In this document: positions 42,491-51,392 of the stretch, piece after piece
Layout: each line of letters opens with the position of its first letter
Position numbering within the stretch: position 1 is the first letter of the stretch
Source: Nonomuraea sp. SYSU D8015
GTDB taxonomy: Bacteria > Actinomycetota > Actinomycetes > Streptosporangiales > Streptosporangiaceae
Length of the DNA stretch: 64,000 nt
Reading direction: 5' to 3'
Assembly: GCF_008065375.1 (NCBI RefSeq)
Contig: NZ_VJYI01000013.1
Location: 240,085 to 304,084 of the forward strand
Made by a program: the position numbers and the translations under genes
Notes under the pieces: generated by a model
What the model was told of the DNA's origin: nothing
What the model saw: the letters and a program-made list of their open reading frames with translations, nothing else
The model's database searches: none

Positions 42491-45400
42491 TCAGGACAGG
42501 TCGGCCTCCGCCAGCAGGAGCGGCACCGACTCGGGGTCGCGGAGCAGGGCGGCCACCGCGAGCCGGTCGTTCCACTGCCCGGTGGCCCAGGCCAGGCCGC
42601 GCGCCAGCCCGTCCACCCCCGTGCAGTGGACGGCGCCCTCGAAGTAGCGCCACGCGCACTCCACACCGTCGACCAGCAGCTTCTCGTGCGCCACATAGGT
42701 CTCGGGCGCCGTCGGGAGCAGGGAGCGCACCTCGGCGGGCACCTGCCGCACCTCGCCCTGCGAGGTGACCTCCCCCGCCGTCAGCTCTCCGGCCAGCGGC
42801 AGGTCGAGCAGCTCCGACAGCGACTCGGCCAGGTCGTAGGGCGCCAGCACGAGCGGCCGCTCCGCGACGAGCTGCAGCAGGTCGGGCGCCTCCACGACCA
42901 CGACGTCCTCGGCCGGGGCGACCACGATGGCCCCGAGGAGCACCGCCCTCACCCGGGACGGCGGCGCAACGCGCGAGGGGTCCACGGCGGCCAGGGCCAC
43001 CCACAGGGCGCGCAGCTGGGCCCGGTCGACCTCGATCGCCTCGTCGGCCATCAGGTCCAGGAGCTCCTCAGGGCCGCCGTGGGAGGCCAGCAGCTCGGCC
43101 AGGGTGGTGCGCACGCCCAGCATCGACAGCGCGCCCTCGTCGAGCCCTGTGGGCGCGTCGGCGTAGAGGCCTTGGAGCAGCGGGTCGGCCCCGTGGAGGC
43201 GCAGCTCCAGCGGCTTGCGCCCGCCGAGCACCGGATGGTTGGCCAGCCACCACGCCGTATAGGAGGGCACCTCCACGCCCTCGACGCGCAGCGGGTGGAG
43301 CGCGGAGCGCAGCGGCGGCCTGGTGAGCAGCTCCAGGGCGGCCGGCCAGTCGGCCACCAGCTCCAGGTCGCGCACCGCCGTGAACTCGGGGACCAGCGGC
43401 GGCACGTCCAGCTCTGGCAGCAGGTCGAGCACGTGGTCGAGCCAGTCGTCCTCACCGTCGAGGTCGTGGTCGCACTCGTCGTGGTCGAGCAGCACGTCGG
43501 CGTCGTGCACCACCGCGAACCCGTCGAGCACGCCGGCCGCGGCCAGCACCCGCGCGCCGTACGTCTCCTCCAGCTCCGCCGCGGCCACCCCGAGGTGCGT
43601 GTCGGGCTCCAGCACGCCGGCCAGCGCCCCGTCGGCCAACATGAGCTCGCCGGCCGGGTAGAGCTCGCCGTCGGTGCCGGGCAGGGCCAGCTCGGCCAGC
43701 CACGGCGCCTCGCCGGGCACCAGCCCGGCGGCCTCCACCAGGGACAGCACGGCCCGCGCCACCGGCTCGGGGTCGGGGCTGTCGAGCGACTGCGCGACGG
43801 CGGCCTTGGTCAGCGGGTCATCGAGGACGGTCCGGGGTGTGGCCTCGGCGGCACCCAGCCTGAGCAGCGTGGGGTGGGCGGCCTCCGGGTGGACGATGCG
43901 CAGGCCGAGCGGCGTCAGGTCGAGCTCGGCCCCGCCGTCGGTGAGGATGAGGGTGCCGCGCGGGCCGCGTACGAGCCGGCCGTCGGTCAGCGGCACCGGC
44001 AGGGCGCCGAGCGACTCGGGGTCGTCGGCGGGCAGCACCTCGTACAGCGAACGCCACCACGACGGCTCGCGTCCCTCGACGACCTCGCCCGACAGCAGGT
44101 CGACCACGTCGGACAGCTCCACCCTGCGCACGCCCAGGGACGCCATGGCGGGATGCCGGGGCGGCCACCCGGCAGGCAGCAGCCCGGGCACGAAGTCGGC
44201 GACCGTCTCCAGTAGCTCCGCCGACCCGGCGGACAGCACGGCCGCCTCGCGGCCCGCGACCACCCATCCGCCGGCCTCCGGCTCCGGCGCCGGGTGCTCG
44301 ACCCGCCACTCGGCGTCCGGCTCGTAGACCTCGGCGTCGGCGAACGACGGCGTCTGCACCGTGGGCGCGGGCGGGGACAAAGCGGGCAGCAGGGGTGTGC
44401 CGGGCAGCCGGTCGAGCACGGCCCGGCGGATGCGGGCGTCGAGCTCGCCCTTGCCCATGAGCGAGGGCACCAGGTCGAGCAGCCTGGACGTGCGCGGCAG
44501 CTCCCGCAGGAGCTTGACGTAGGCGTCGGCGGCCCGCTCGACGAGGAAGTCGGCCAGCGGCCCCTTGGCGACATGCCGCCGGTCGGTGGCCATCGGGAAC
44601 GACGCGATCAGTAGCGCCGGCAGGTCGAGCGGCTCGTCGCTGGGCGTGGGCGCGTGCACGACGGGCGGCACCGTGCCGGGCAGCGGCCCCGGCTCGCCGG
44701 TGCCGGTCACGGGCACGGCCCAGCGCAGCGACCAGTAGGGGCGGGCGCGCTCCTCGGTGGGCCGGTCGGCGAACAGCTTGCCCACCTCGTCAGGGGTGAA
44801 CTCGCCCGACTCCGACACCACGTGCCAGCCGTCGGCGGCGACCTTGCGTACGGACCCGTCGAGCTCGATCTCGATGACCTCGAGCGCGGGCATGCCGAGC
44901 AGCAGCGCGGGGCTGGTCTCCTCGAGCATGCGCCGGACCGCCGCGACGGTGTCCTGGTCGCGCAGCGGCAGGCGGACGAGCGTGTCGAACCCTTCGGGAA
45001 TGTCCACCATGGGCGGCTCGTCGAACGGCAGCCTGAGCAGCGGGACGTGCCCGGACCTGTCGGCCAGCTCGCCCGCCAGCGCGGGGATCTCGGCGACCAG
45101 GGCGGCGGTCTCCGTACGCGACCAGCGCACGGCGCCGCTGCCGCGCGAGCCGATGGACGGCGCGTCGGTGACCGAGACCACCGCCGCGAACCCGACCCCG
45201 AACCGGCCCGCCGCGCCCGCCTCGTCCCGCTTGCCGGAGGCCCGCAGCGTGGACAGGCTCTGCACGCCGGTGGCGTCGAGCGGGGCGCCGGTGTTGGCGG
45301 CCGTGAGCACGTCGCCCCGCAGCGTCAGCCGCAGCACCCCCGGCACGCCCGCCCGCAGCGCCGCGTCGGCGGCGTTCTGGGCGAGCTCGACGATCAGCCG

Positions 45401-45526
45401 GTCGCGGTAGCCGCCGAGCGCGAAGTCCTCCTCGGCGTTGGCGTCCTCGCGGAACCTGGCGGGCGAGGCCGTCCACGCGGCGAGGACGGCGGCGCGCATC
45501 CGGTCACAGCCAAAGGTGTCGCTCAT
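42491..45526 (-). CDS. Sacsin/Hsp90-like ATP-binding protein
   Basis: A 1011-residue protein. The N-terminal 220 residues are a GHKL ATPase of the sacsin N-terminal (HATPase) type: the N-box YRDRLIVELAQNAADAA (Glu47, Asn51), the NTGAPLDATGVQSLSTL segment and the G-box GAAGRFGVGFAAVVSVTDAP (about 104-123). The remaining 790 residues are alpha/beta-rich with many Leu, Asp and Glu and no other recognised catalytic domain. Homologues of this size occur across actinobacteria as single-copy genes of unknown role; chaperone function is only suggested by the Hsp90/sacsin fold. The ATG at 45526 is the start. It lies 67 bp downstream of the DUF3027 gene. Confidence 0.85.
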   Translation of the reverse strand: MSDTFGCDRMRAAVLAAWTASPARFREDANAEEDFALGGYRDRLIVELAQNAADAALRAGVPGVLRLTLRGDVLTAANTGAPLDATGVQSLSTLRASGKRDEAGAAGRFGVGFAAVVSVTDAPSIGSRGSGAVRWSRTETAALVAEIPALAGELADRSGHVPLLRLPFDEPPMVDIPEGFDTLVRLPLRDQDTVAAVRRMLEETSPALLLGMPALEVIEIELDGSVRKVAADGWHVVSESGEFTPDEVGKLFADRPTEERARPYWSLRWAVPVTGTGEPGPLPGTVPPVVHAPTPSDEPLDLPALLIASFPMATDRRHVAKGPLADFLVERAADAYVKLLRELPRTSRLLDLVPSLMGKGELDARIRRAVLDRLPGTPLLPALSPPAPTVQTPSFADAEVYEPDAEWRVEHPAPEPEAGGWVVAGREAAVLSAGSAELLETVADFVPGLLPAGWPPRHPAMASLGVRRVELSDVVDLLSGEVVEGREPSWWRSLYEVLPADDPESLGALPVPLTDGRLVRGPRGTLILTDGGAELDLTPLGLRIVHPEAAHPTLLRLGAAEATPRTVLDDPLTKAAVAQSLDSPDPEPVARAVLSLVEAAGLVPGEAPWLAELALPGTDGELYPAGELMLADGALAGVLEPDTHLGVAAAELEETYGARVLAAAGVLDGFAVVHDADVLLDHDECDHDLDGEDDWLDHVLDLLPELDVPPLVPEFTAVRDLELVADWPAALELLTRPPLRSALHPLRVEGVEVPSYTAWWLANHPVLGGRKPLELRLHGADPLLQGLYADAPTGLDEGALSMLGVRTTLAELLASHGGPEELLDLMADEAIEVDRAQLRALWVALAAVDPSRVAPPSRVRAVLLGAIVVAPAEDVVVVEAPDLLQLVAERPLVLAPYDLAESLSELLDLPLAGELTAGEVTSQGEVRQVPAEVRSLLPTAPETYVAHEKLLVDGVECAWRYFEGAVHCTGVDGLARGLAWATGQWNDRLAVAALLRDPESVPLLLAEADLS

Positions 45527-45552
45527 CGATCACGATCCAGTGTTGAGGGTAC

Positions 45553-45579
45553 GGGGGCCACGGTAGGTTAGCGGCCCCC
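45553..45579 (-). terminator. Possible hairpin after the DUF3027 gene
   Basis: GGGGGCC (45553-45559) and GGCCCCC (45573-45579) form a 7-bp inverted repeat with a 13-nt spacer in the 67-bp gap between the DUF3027 stop and the sacsin-like gene start. It could attenuate or terminate transcription. Confidence 0.35.
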
Positions 45580-45593
45580 TGCGACACCCACGA

Positions 45594-46397
45594 TCAGGAA
45601 TGGCCGAGCTCCTCGGAGGCGGACTCGTCGACCGAGCCGGCCGCCTCCTCCTCCATGAGGTCGTAGCCCAGGTCGTCGAGGATCGGGATGGCCTGCTCCA
45701 CGGGCGGCGGCAGGACCGCGGCCTCGGAATGGGCGCCGCAGCCGTGATCGGCGGCCACCACCTTGCCGTCGTCGGGGGCGTATTCGTTAGCGCAGACCCC
45801 GAACATGTGCTTCAGTCCACCCGCGAGCGGCCAATAAAAGCCGCAGGTGGAGCACTGCGCGGGAGCGGCGTGTGCGATCGGCGTGTGCGGCCCGTGCTCG
45901 CCCGAGTGCCAGCGTCTGGCTGCCCGGTCCTTGCCGATGGCCGAGAGCACACGGGCTCGGCCCAGGCCGTACTCGAAAAGCGCCTGATGGTCGACGTCGT
46001 CGTCGGTCTCTGTGAAACCCGGCTCGAGCCGGTCGTCGTCCTCCGGGGTGGGCAGCAGATCGCCGACGCCGAGGTCGCCGGGGCGCAGGCGCTCGCTCCA
46101 CGGCAGCCATTCGGGCGCCAGCAGCGCGCCGGAGCCCGGCAGCAGGACGGCCTCGCTGACCGTGACCTTCTTGGCCCGCGAGGCGCGCGTGACCGTGACG
46201 GCCCAGCGCCAGCCGCGGTAGGCCTTGTCGAGGCAGGCGAAGTAGTGGGTGACGATCCGGTCGCCCTCGCTCTCGTAGCCCAGGTGCTCGCCGGGCTCGC
46301 CCGGCCGCGCGAGCTCCTCGGCCGCGGCACGCGCCAGATCGACCGCGGCGACACAGGCCTGGTCGGGAGCGGGGACGCGGGCCCTGGTGCGGCTCAT
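45594..46397 (-). CDS. DUF3027 family protein
   Basis: A 267-residue actinobacterial protein. Recognisable DUF3027 segments are VTHYFACLDKAYRGWRWAVT, EWLPWSERLRPGDLGVGDLL and QCSTCGFYWPLAGGLKHMFG, followed by VCANEYAPDDG and DHGCGAHSEA. The CxxC plus later Cys residues may bind a metal. The family is conserved in actinobacteria with no known function. The ATG at 46397 follows GGAGGCGG. The sacsin-like gene downstream may be co-transcribed. It is divergent from the MFS gene at 46622. Confidence 0.85.
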   Translation of the reverse strand: MSRTRARVPAPDQACVAAVDLARAAAEELARPGEPGEHLGYESEGDRIVTHYFACLDKAYRGWRWAVTVTRASRAKKVTVSEAVLLPGSGALLAPEWLPWSERLRPGDLGVGDLLPTPEDDDRLEPGFTETDDDVDHQALFEYGLGRARVLSAIGKDRAARRWHSGEHGPHTPIAHAAPAQCSTCGFYWPLAGGLKHMFGVCANEYAPDDGKVVAADHGCGAHSEAAVLPPPVEQAIPILDDLGYDLMEEEAAGSVDESASEELGHS

Positions 46398-46446
46398 CGG
46401 ACCGCCTCCGCCGAAAGGTGCTGTTCGCTCACACTTCATTCTCACC

Positions 46447-46573
46447 CATGACCGGACCTGGACGGGCCCACAACGGAGATCCTCCCGCGCCCGGATACGA
46501 CCTGAAGATCACCTCACGGACCAATCGAGCGGAACGCGTTCCCCATGGCCGGACCTGGACGGGCCCGCAACGG
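46447..46573. repeat. Two near-identical 30-bp direct repeats
   Basis: The 30 bp at 46447-46476 (starting CATGACCGGACCTGGACGGG) recur at 46544-46573 with only two differences. The copies are 97 bp apart, in the divergent region between the DUF3027 and MFS genes. Each contains an ATG. Confidence 0.8.
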
Positions 46574-46621
46574 GGGGTTCCTCCTCCGACTCGGTGGACG
46601 AATCAGGTAAGACTGGTAGGC

Positions 46622-48184
46622 GTGGAGGGAGGCTGGGAGCGGGCACGCGAGATCACGCGGCGCGTAGGGCGCGGAGTCGCCGACGCGGGCCGTGTGACCG
46701 CGCGCGCCGGCAGGGCGACGGCCAGCGGCACCGCGCGGGCGGGCAAAGCCACCGCCATGGGCGCGCGAAAAGTCGGCAAAGCCACGCGCCGGCTCACGTA
46801 CGCCAACGGCGCGGGCCGCACCGGGCTCGGCCGGCTGATCGAGCTGTCGGCGGGCAACAGCGCCAGTGACGCGCTGGTGACGGTGGCCCTGGCCAGCACG
46901 GTCTTCTTCGGCGTGCCCGTCGGCGAGGCCCGCGGCTCGGTGGCCCTCTACCTGGTCATCACGATGTTGCCGTTCGCGCTGCTGGCGCCGTTCGTCGGGC
47001 CGATTCTCGACAGGTTCAGGTCGGGCCGCCGCTACGTGATGGCCGGCACGCTCTTCGGGCGTGGCCTGCTGTGCTTCGCGATGGCCGCCGCGGTCGGGCC
47101 CGGCGACCTGCCGACGCTGTTCATCGGGGCGCTGGGCGTGCTGGTGCTGTCGAAGGCGTACAACGTGTCCCGAGCGGCGATCATGCCGAACGTGCTGCCC
47201 GCCGACATCACGCTGGTGTCGGCGAACGCGCGGGTGGCGTTGTTCACGCTGGTCGCGGCGGGGGCGGCGGTGCCGGTGGGCGCGGGCCTGACCGCGTGGC
47301 TGGGCAGCGCGGCCGTGCTGCGCATCGCGATGGTGGCTTTCCTGCTGCTCGGCGTCGTCGCCGTACGCCTGCCGCGCCACGTCGACTCCCCCGACCTGGA
47401 GGAGGAAGGCGAGTCCCCTCGCTGGCGCACCCTGCTCAAGGTGGGCCCCGCGGTGGCCGAGGCCGTCTGGGCCAACCTGGCCATCCGGGTCTTCTCCGGC
47501 TTCCTGCTGTTCTTCCTGCTGTTCCTGGTGCAGGACAAGGCGGTGCCGTGGCTGGCGGTCAATCAGGCGTGGGCGCAGGAACCGTTCTTCGACATCCCCA
47601 AGACGATCGCGCTGCTCGCGGCCGCGGCCGGGGTGGGCGGCCTGGTCGGCGCCGCCGTGGCCAACTGGACGCGCAACCACGCGCCCCAGCTGATCGTGCT
47701 GGTGACGCTGGCCGTGACCGTTGTGACCTCCGTCGTGACCGCGGTCTTCTTCGGGTTGTGGGCCGCGCTGGCGATCTCGTTGATCACCGCGTTCGCACAG
47801 GAGCTGGGCAAGCTCGCGCTGGACGCGATCGTGCAGCGGGAGATCGGCGAGGAGGTGCGCTCGTCCACGTTCGGCGTGGTCGAGGCGGTGCTCCAGCTCG
47901 CCTGGGTGTTCGGCGGCCTGATCGGGCTCGTGCTCTCGCTGACGCAGAGCAGCCTCGCCGGGCTGGTCACGCTGGCCGTGGCGCTGACCGCCGCGCTCGG
48001 CTGGCTGCTGATCGCCAGGGCGAAGCGGGTACGCGCCACCAAGGCCAAGCTGGCCAGGCAGCGGGCCGCGGCCGCCGCGTACGAGCAGCCTGCGGAGCCC
48101 GCCGAGCGCGCCCCTCGGCGGGACGACCCGCAGAGGGGCGACACGCTCGACCAGACCAAGCCGCTGACCAACCCGCACGGCTGA
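46622..48184 (+). CDS. MFS transporter with basic N-terminal extension
   Basis: About 520 residues. The first 75 residues are a basic, Ala/Gly/Arg-rich amphipathic region with repeated R-A-G-K/R-A-T units (GRVTARAGRATASGTARAGK). The 12-helix MFS body follows, with LIELSAGNSASDALVTVALA, the loop GPILDRFRSGRRYVMAGTLF and the SKAYNVSRAAIMPNVLPADI motif. The C-terminus is a hydrophilic tail ending TNPHG. GTG 46622 is chosen as start. The frame is open further upstream to ATG 46448 through a duplicated segment, leaving a longer N-terminus possible. Substrate unknown. Confidence 0.8.
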   Translation: MEGGWERAREITRRVGRGVADAGRVTARAGRATASGTARAGKATAMGARKVGKATRRLTYANGAGRTGLGRLIELSAGNSASDALVTVALASTVFFGVPVGEARGSVALYLVITMLPFALLAPFVGPILDRFRSGRRYVMAGTLFGRGLLCFAMAAAVGPGDLPTLFIGALGVLVLSKAYNVSRAAIMPNVLPADITLVSANARVALFTLVAAGAAVPVGAGLTAWLGSAAVLRIAMVAFLLLGVVAVRLPRHVDSPDLEEEGESPRWRTLLKVGPAVAEAVWANLAIRVFSGFLLFFLLFLVQDKAVPWLAVNQAWAQEPFFDIPKTIALLAAAAGVGGLVGAAVANWTRNHAPQLIVLVTLAVTVVTSVVTAVFFGLWAALAISLITAFAQELGKLALDAIVQREIGEEVRSSTFGVVEAVLQLAWVFGGLIGLVLSLTQSSLAGLVTLAVALTAALGWLLIARAKRVRATKAKLARQRAAAAAYEQPAEPAERAPRRDDPQRGDTLDQTKPLTNPHG

Positions 48185-48210
48185 CCAACCCGCACGGCTG
48201 ACCAACCCGC
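48164..48210. repeat. 17-bp tandem repeat across the MFS stop codon
   Basis: CTGACCAACCCGCACGG is present at 48164-48180 and 48181-48197, with a 13-bp partial third copy. The unit junction creates the TGA stop of the MFS gene. A unit length that is not a multiple of 3 is typical of slippage outside reading-frame constraint. Confidence 0.85.
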
Positions 48211-48252
48211 CCCGGAGTCCCACCGAGGCCGGGCCGGCCGCCGGTGGCCCCG

Positions 48253-48648
48253 TTACGCGTCGAGGTCGTCGGCGAGGGCCCGCAGCACCTGCGCGATCTT
48301 CTTGGCGTGCGCCGCGTCGGGGTGCTTGCCTCTCCGGTAGCTGCCCGAGACCTCGTCGAGCAGCTTGATCAGGTCCTCGACGATGACCACCATCTCGTCC
48401 GGCTTCTTCCGCTTCCCCTTGGGCTTGGGCTTGGCCAGGGTCGGCGGCTGCTCCAGGATCCTGACGGAGAGAGCCTGCTGGCCACGGCGGCCCTCGGCCA
48501 CGCCGAACTCGACCTTCTGGCCGGGCTTGAGCGGGCCTGCGCCGGTGGGCAGCGCGGAAGAATGCACGAAGACCTCACCGCCGTCGTCGCGGGTGAGGAA
48601 GCCGAATCCCTTGTCGGCGTCGTACCACTTGACCTTGCCACTCGGCAC
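48253..48648 (-). CDS. Cold-shock-domain protein with basic C-terminal extension
   Basis: A 131-residue nucleic-acid-binding protein. The cold shock domain spans about residues 1-65, with RNP1-like KGFGFLTRD and RNP2-like VFVHSSAL. A Lys/Pro-rich linker (AKPKPKGKRKKP) joins a C-terminal helical region (VVIVEDLIKLLDEVSGSYRR). It is twice the size of a simple CspA. Likely an RNA chaperone. The start is GTG 48648, with GAGG about 10 nt upstream. Confidence 0.9.
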   Translation of the reverse strand: MPSGKVKWYDADKGFGFLTRDDGGEVFVHSSALPTGAGPLKPGQKVEFGVAEGRRGQQALSVRILEQPPTLAKPKPKGKRKKPDEMVVIVEDLIKLLDEVSGSYRRGKHPDAAHAKKIAQVLRALADDLDA

Positions 48649-48737
48649 AGGAGGACCTCGTTCAAACAGTCGAAAAGCTGGATGGATGTAGGTTATGCCC
48701 CGAAGAGCGTCAGGGCGACCGGGTAAATGCCGGGGAA

Positions 48738-49358
48738 TTACCGGAGTTCGTCACGTTGGTGCCAACCGGTGTACCAAGCAGCGAATTGGGTCAGGTCGGC
48801 CAGGGCCACATCTGCTCCGTGATCACGCAGCTCTCCCACCGTGTAGGGACCGGTCGCGACCCCCACGCTCACGGCGCCGCCCGCGCGTGCCGCCTCGATG
48901 TCCGCGACATGGTCACCAACATAGGCCGCCGCGCCGAACCGCGCGAGTGCCGCGCCCTTGTCCGCGCCGAAAACCGAGCCGACGACCTCGTCCACGACCA
49001 GCCCGAGCAGCTCGACGGTGCCGAGGGCGTCGCGGAGGTTCTTGCCGGTGACCACGATGACCCGGCCGCCGGCGGCGCGTACGGCCGCGATCGCGTCGTG
49101 CGCCCCCGCCATCGCCGTGTGCACCGGAACCCCCATCTCCGGATAGATCTGCCGGTACAGCTCCGCCGCCGCGGCGACCTCGTCGGCAGGCAGCCAGTTG
49201 GCCAGCTCCACCTCCAATGGCGGGCCGAGCCGCGACACCGCGGCGGCGCTGTCGATCGCCACGCCCAAACGCACGGACAGCTCGTCGTAAACCGCCGCGA
49301 TGCCCGTCCGCGTATCGGCCAATGTCATGTCCAGGTCGAATCCCACCGATGTCGTCAC
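48738..49358 (-). CDS. HAD-superfamily phosphatase (phosphoglycolate phosphatase-like)
   Basis: A 206-residue hydrolase with motif I SVGFDLDMTLADTRTG (nucleophile Asp), motif II VIVVTGKN, motif III Lys in GADKGAAL and motif IV YVGDHVADIEAA. The cap is the small helical type (res. about 15-80). It resembles Gph-like phosphatases, but the substrate is unknown. The ATG at 49358 follows a weak site. Confidence 0.85.
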   Translation of the reverse strand: MTTSVGFDLDMTLADTRTGIAAVYDELSVRLGVAIDSAAAVSRLGPPLEVELANWLPADEVAAAAELYRQIYPEMGVPVHTAMAGAHDAIAAVRAAGGRVIVVTGKNLRDALGTVELLGLVVDEVVGSVFGADKGAALARFGAAAYVGDHVADIEAARAGGAVSVGVATGPYTVGELRDHGADVALADLTQFAAWYTGWHQRDELR

Positions 49359-49458
49359 ATGTGCAGGATGCCAAACAGTCGTCTACCCCGCGTAACGGCC
49401 CTTGTTGTGGGACCGTTGGAATGGGAAGAAAGGAATTACTTATCGGAGAGGAGCGGCC

Positions 49459-49854
49459 GTGACCGACACCCCCAAACCGCCACAGGCCGGAGACCGCCTC
49501 GTCGCCTCCTCCGCTCCCGCCCGTCCCCACCGTCCCGCCAGGCCGGGCGGGCCGACGGTGACGACGTGGCACCGGATCGTGTCGTCGGCGGCCTACCTGG
49601 TGCGACTGGCCTCGAAGGTGGCGGCGCTGTCCCTGATCCTGTACGCGGTCTTCACGGTCTTCCGGGCCAACCCGGCCAACGTCTGGTACCAGTTCGTGGA
49701 GTCGCTCGCCGCGTCGCTGTCCCTGGGCCTGGCCAACCTCTTCCAACTGGCCGACCCGCGCTGGACGACCCTGGTGAACTACGGGCTGGCCGCGATCGTA
49801 TGGCTGATCATCGGTTCGGCGCTGGCGAGCCTGATCCGGCGCGCCGCTCCCTAA
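49459..49854 (+). CDS. Small membrane protein of unknown function
   Basis: A 131-residue protein. The first 35 residues are Pro/Ala-rich and hydrophilic. Helix 1 is about residues 50-70 (KVAALSLILYAVFTVF). A middle segment WYQFVESLAASLSLGLANLF and a final helix NYGLAAIVWLIIGSALASLI precede a short basic end. The GTG at 49459 has GGAGAGGAGC upstream. It ends 34 bp before the TetR gene, possibly in one unit. No family recognised. Confidence 0.7.
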   Translation: MTDTPKPPQAGDRLVASSAPARPHRPARPGGPTVTTWHRIVSSAAYLVRLASKVAALSLILYAVFTVFRANPANVWYQFVESLAASLSLGLANLFQLADPRWTTLVNYGLAAIVWLIIGSALASLIRRAAP

Positions 49855-49888
49855 CGACTACTCTCCTTACGGAGGTATCAGGATAAAC

Positions 49889-50506
49889 ATGACCAGATCG
49901 ACCCGTGAGCGGATCATCGATGAGTCCTTGCGGCTGTTCGCCGAGCGGGGCTACTCCGCCACTTCCGTGGCCGAGATCGAGGCCGCCTCAGGGCTGTCTC
50001 CCGGCGCCGGAGGCCTCTACAGGCACTTCAAGTCCAAGTACGAGGTGCTCGCCGCGGCGATCAACGAGCACGCCGCCCGGACCAGGATCCAGGTGGCCGA
50101 GAGCCTGGCAGAGCTGAGCGCCATGGAGTCCTCGGTGGATCTGGAGGAGCGCCTGGCCCACGTCTGCCGCGCCGGGCTGGCCAAGGTACGCGAGGAGTCC
50201 GAGCTGACCCGGGTGTTCTTCCGCGACCTGAGCCAGTTCCCCGAGCTGGTCGCCGTCGTACGGGAGGGGCTACTGCAGCCCATGTTCGACGCGATCGTCA
50301 CCTGGTTCCGCGCCCAGCCCGAATACCGCGACGCCCAGCTCGACTGGGCCGGCATCTCTACGGTGCTGGGCGGCGCCGTCGTGCACTACCGGCTCTTCCA
50401 GGAGACCGTGGGCGAGCTGCCGGGGCACGCGGACAAAGACCAGTTCGTGGCCGCCTGGGTGCGGCTGGCGGTCGGCCTGCTGCCCAGCCCCGCGCCGGTC
50501 AGCTGA
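49889..50506 (+). CDS. TetR-family transcriptional regulator
   Basis: A 205-residue regulator. The N-terminal helix-turn-helix is RERIIDESLRLFAERGYSAT and SVAEIEAASGLSPGAGGLYR HFKSK, a typical TetR pattern. The C-terminal ligand and dimer domain carries a TetR_C_11/AcrR-like FFRDLSQFPELVAVVREGL segment. The ATG at 49889 follows GGAGG at a slightly long spacing. It overlaps the convergent gene at 50499 by 8 bp. The regulated target is probably the upstream membrane-protein gene or itself. Confidence 0.9.
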   Translation: MTRSTRERIIDESLRLFAERGYSATSVAEIEAASGLSPGAGGLYRHFKSKYEVLAAAINEHAARTRIQVAESLAELSAMESSVDLEERLAHVCRAGLAKVREESELTRVFFRDLSQFPELVAVVREGLLQPMFDAIVTWFRAQPEYRDAQLDWAGISTVLGGAVVHYRLFQETVGELPGHADKDQFVAAWVRLAVGLLPSPAPVS

Positions 50507-51356
50507 CGTCGAACAGCCGGTAGGCCAGCCAGACCACGCCCGCACCCGTACCGATCATGAACATCGTGCCGCTCACGGACCAGAACTGGTTCAAGAACGC
50601 GTCCACCCCCGCGTCGCTCCCCACGCGGAGGCCGCCGACCAGCACCCCGCCCACCGTGTAGCCGAGCAGCGGCGCCCCTGCCCCGAGGAACCGGTCGCGC
50701 GGCTGCCAGCCCTCGCCGAACAACAGCGCGATCACCGCGCCGCCCGCCCACACCACCAGAGGGATCGGGAAGATCGCCAGCAGCGGCAGGTCGAAGGGCA
50801 CCAGCAGAGCCGCCAGCACCAGGACCATCATCGCCGCCGTCTCGCGCGGGTGCTCCTTGACGATGGTCCTGGCGTCCCTGCCGCCGGTGGCCATCGGGTT
50901 CGCGCTGGACATGGCCGCCCTGCGCAGCCCGGCCAACGGCAGGCCCCGCCCCGGCGACCGGCCGAGCCGCTCCTGGGCCGTCCTCCGGTACGTCCGCACA
51001 CCGGGCGGTGTGTCGCGGTCGTCGACGATCGCCGGGAAACGCCGTGTGGACCCCGGCTCCTCCGCCGCCGGCCTCCCTGCCTCGGGTGTCCCGGCCTCTG
51101 GCTCGTCGGGCCGGTCGGCGGCAGCGGCGGCCGCCAGCCTGCGGGCCTCGCGCTCCACCAATGCCACCGGGTCGCCGAACCGGGCCAGCACCTTCGCCAC
51201 CTCGCGGGCGTTCTGGCTGCCGCCGCGCTCCACCTCGATCCTGGCCCGCAGCCGCCTGGCGAAGTCGAGGCGCTGGTCGGTGCGCAGCACGCCGTGGGCC
51301 GCGTCTGCGGCCTTGGAGACGTAGTTCAGCACGAGCTGGTCCGCGCGCTCTATCAC
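50499..51356 (-). CDS. Membrane protein with N-terminal helical cytoplasmic domain
   Basis: About 285 residues. The first 65 form a helical domain (ERADQLVLNYVSKAADAAHG, VLRTDQRLDFARRLRARIEV). An Ala/Glu/Pro-rich linker and an Arg-rich stretch follow. Three to four C-terminal helices (MMVLVLAALLVPFDLPLLAI, AVIALLFG, LLGYTVGGVLVGG, FMIGTGAGVVWLAYRLF) complete it. The start is uncertain: GTG 51356 is listed, with TTG 51365 and ATG 51389 as alternatives. It is divergent from the helicase-associated gene at 51393. No function recognised. Confidence 0.75.
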   Translation of the reverse strand: MIERADQLVLNYVSKAADAAHGVLRTDQRLDFARRLRARIEVERGGSQNAREVAKVLARFGDPVALVEREARRLAAAAAADRPDEPEAGTPEAGRPAAEEPGSTRRFPAIVDDRDTPPGVRTYRRTAQERLGRSPGRGLPLAGLRRAAMSSANPMATGGRDARTIVKEHPRETAAMMVLVLAALLVPFDLPLLAIFPIPLVVWAGGAVIALLFGEGWQPRDRFLGAGAPLLGYTVGGVLVGGLRVGSDAGVDAFLNQFWSVSGTMFMIGTGAGVVWLAYRLFDVS

Positions 51357-51392
51357 GTCTAGCAATGCTGCCCCAATCAGGGGGGACATACC

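Noticed and set aside
45594..46451. Long + strand ORF opposite DUF3027
   Set aside because: Antisense mirror of a conserved protein with clear motifs on the minus strand.
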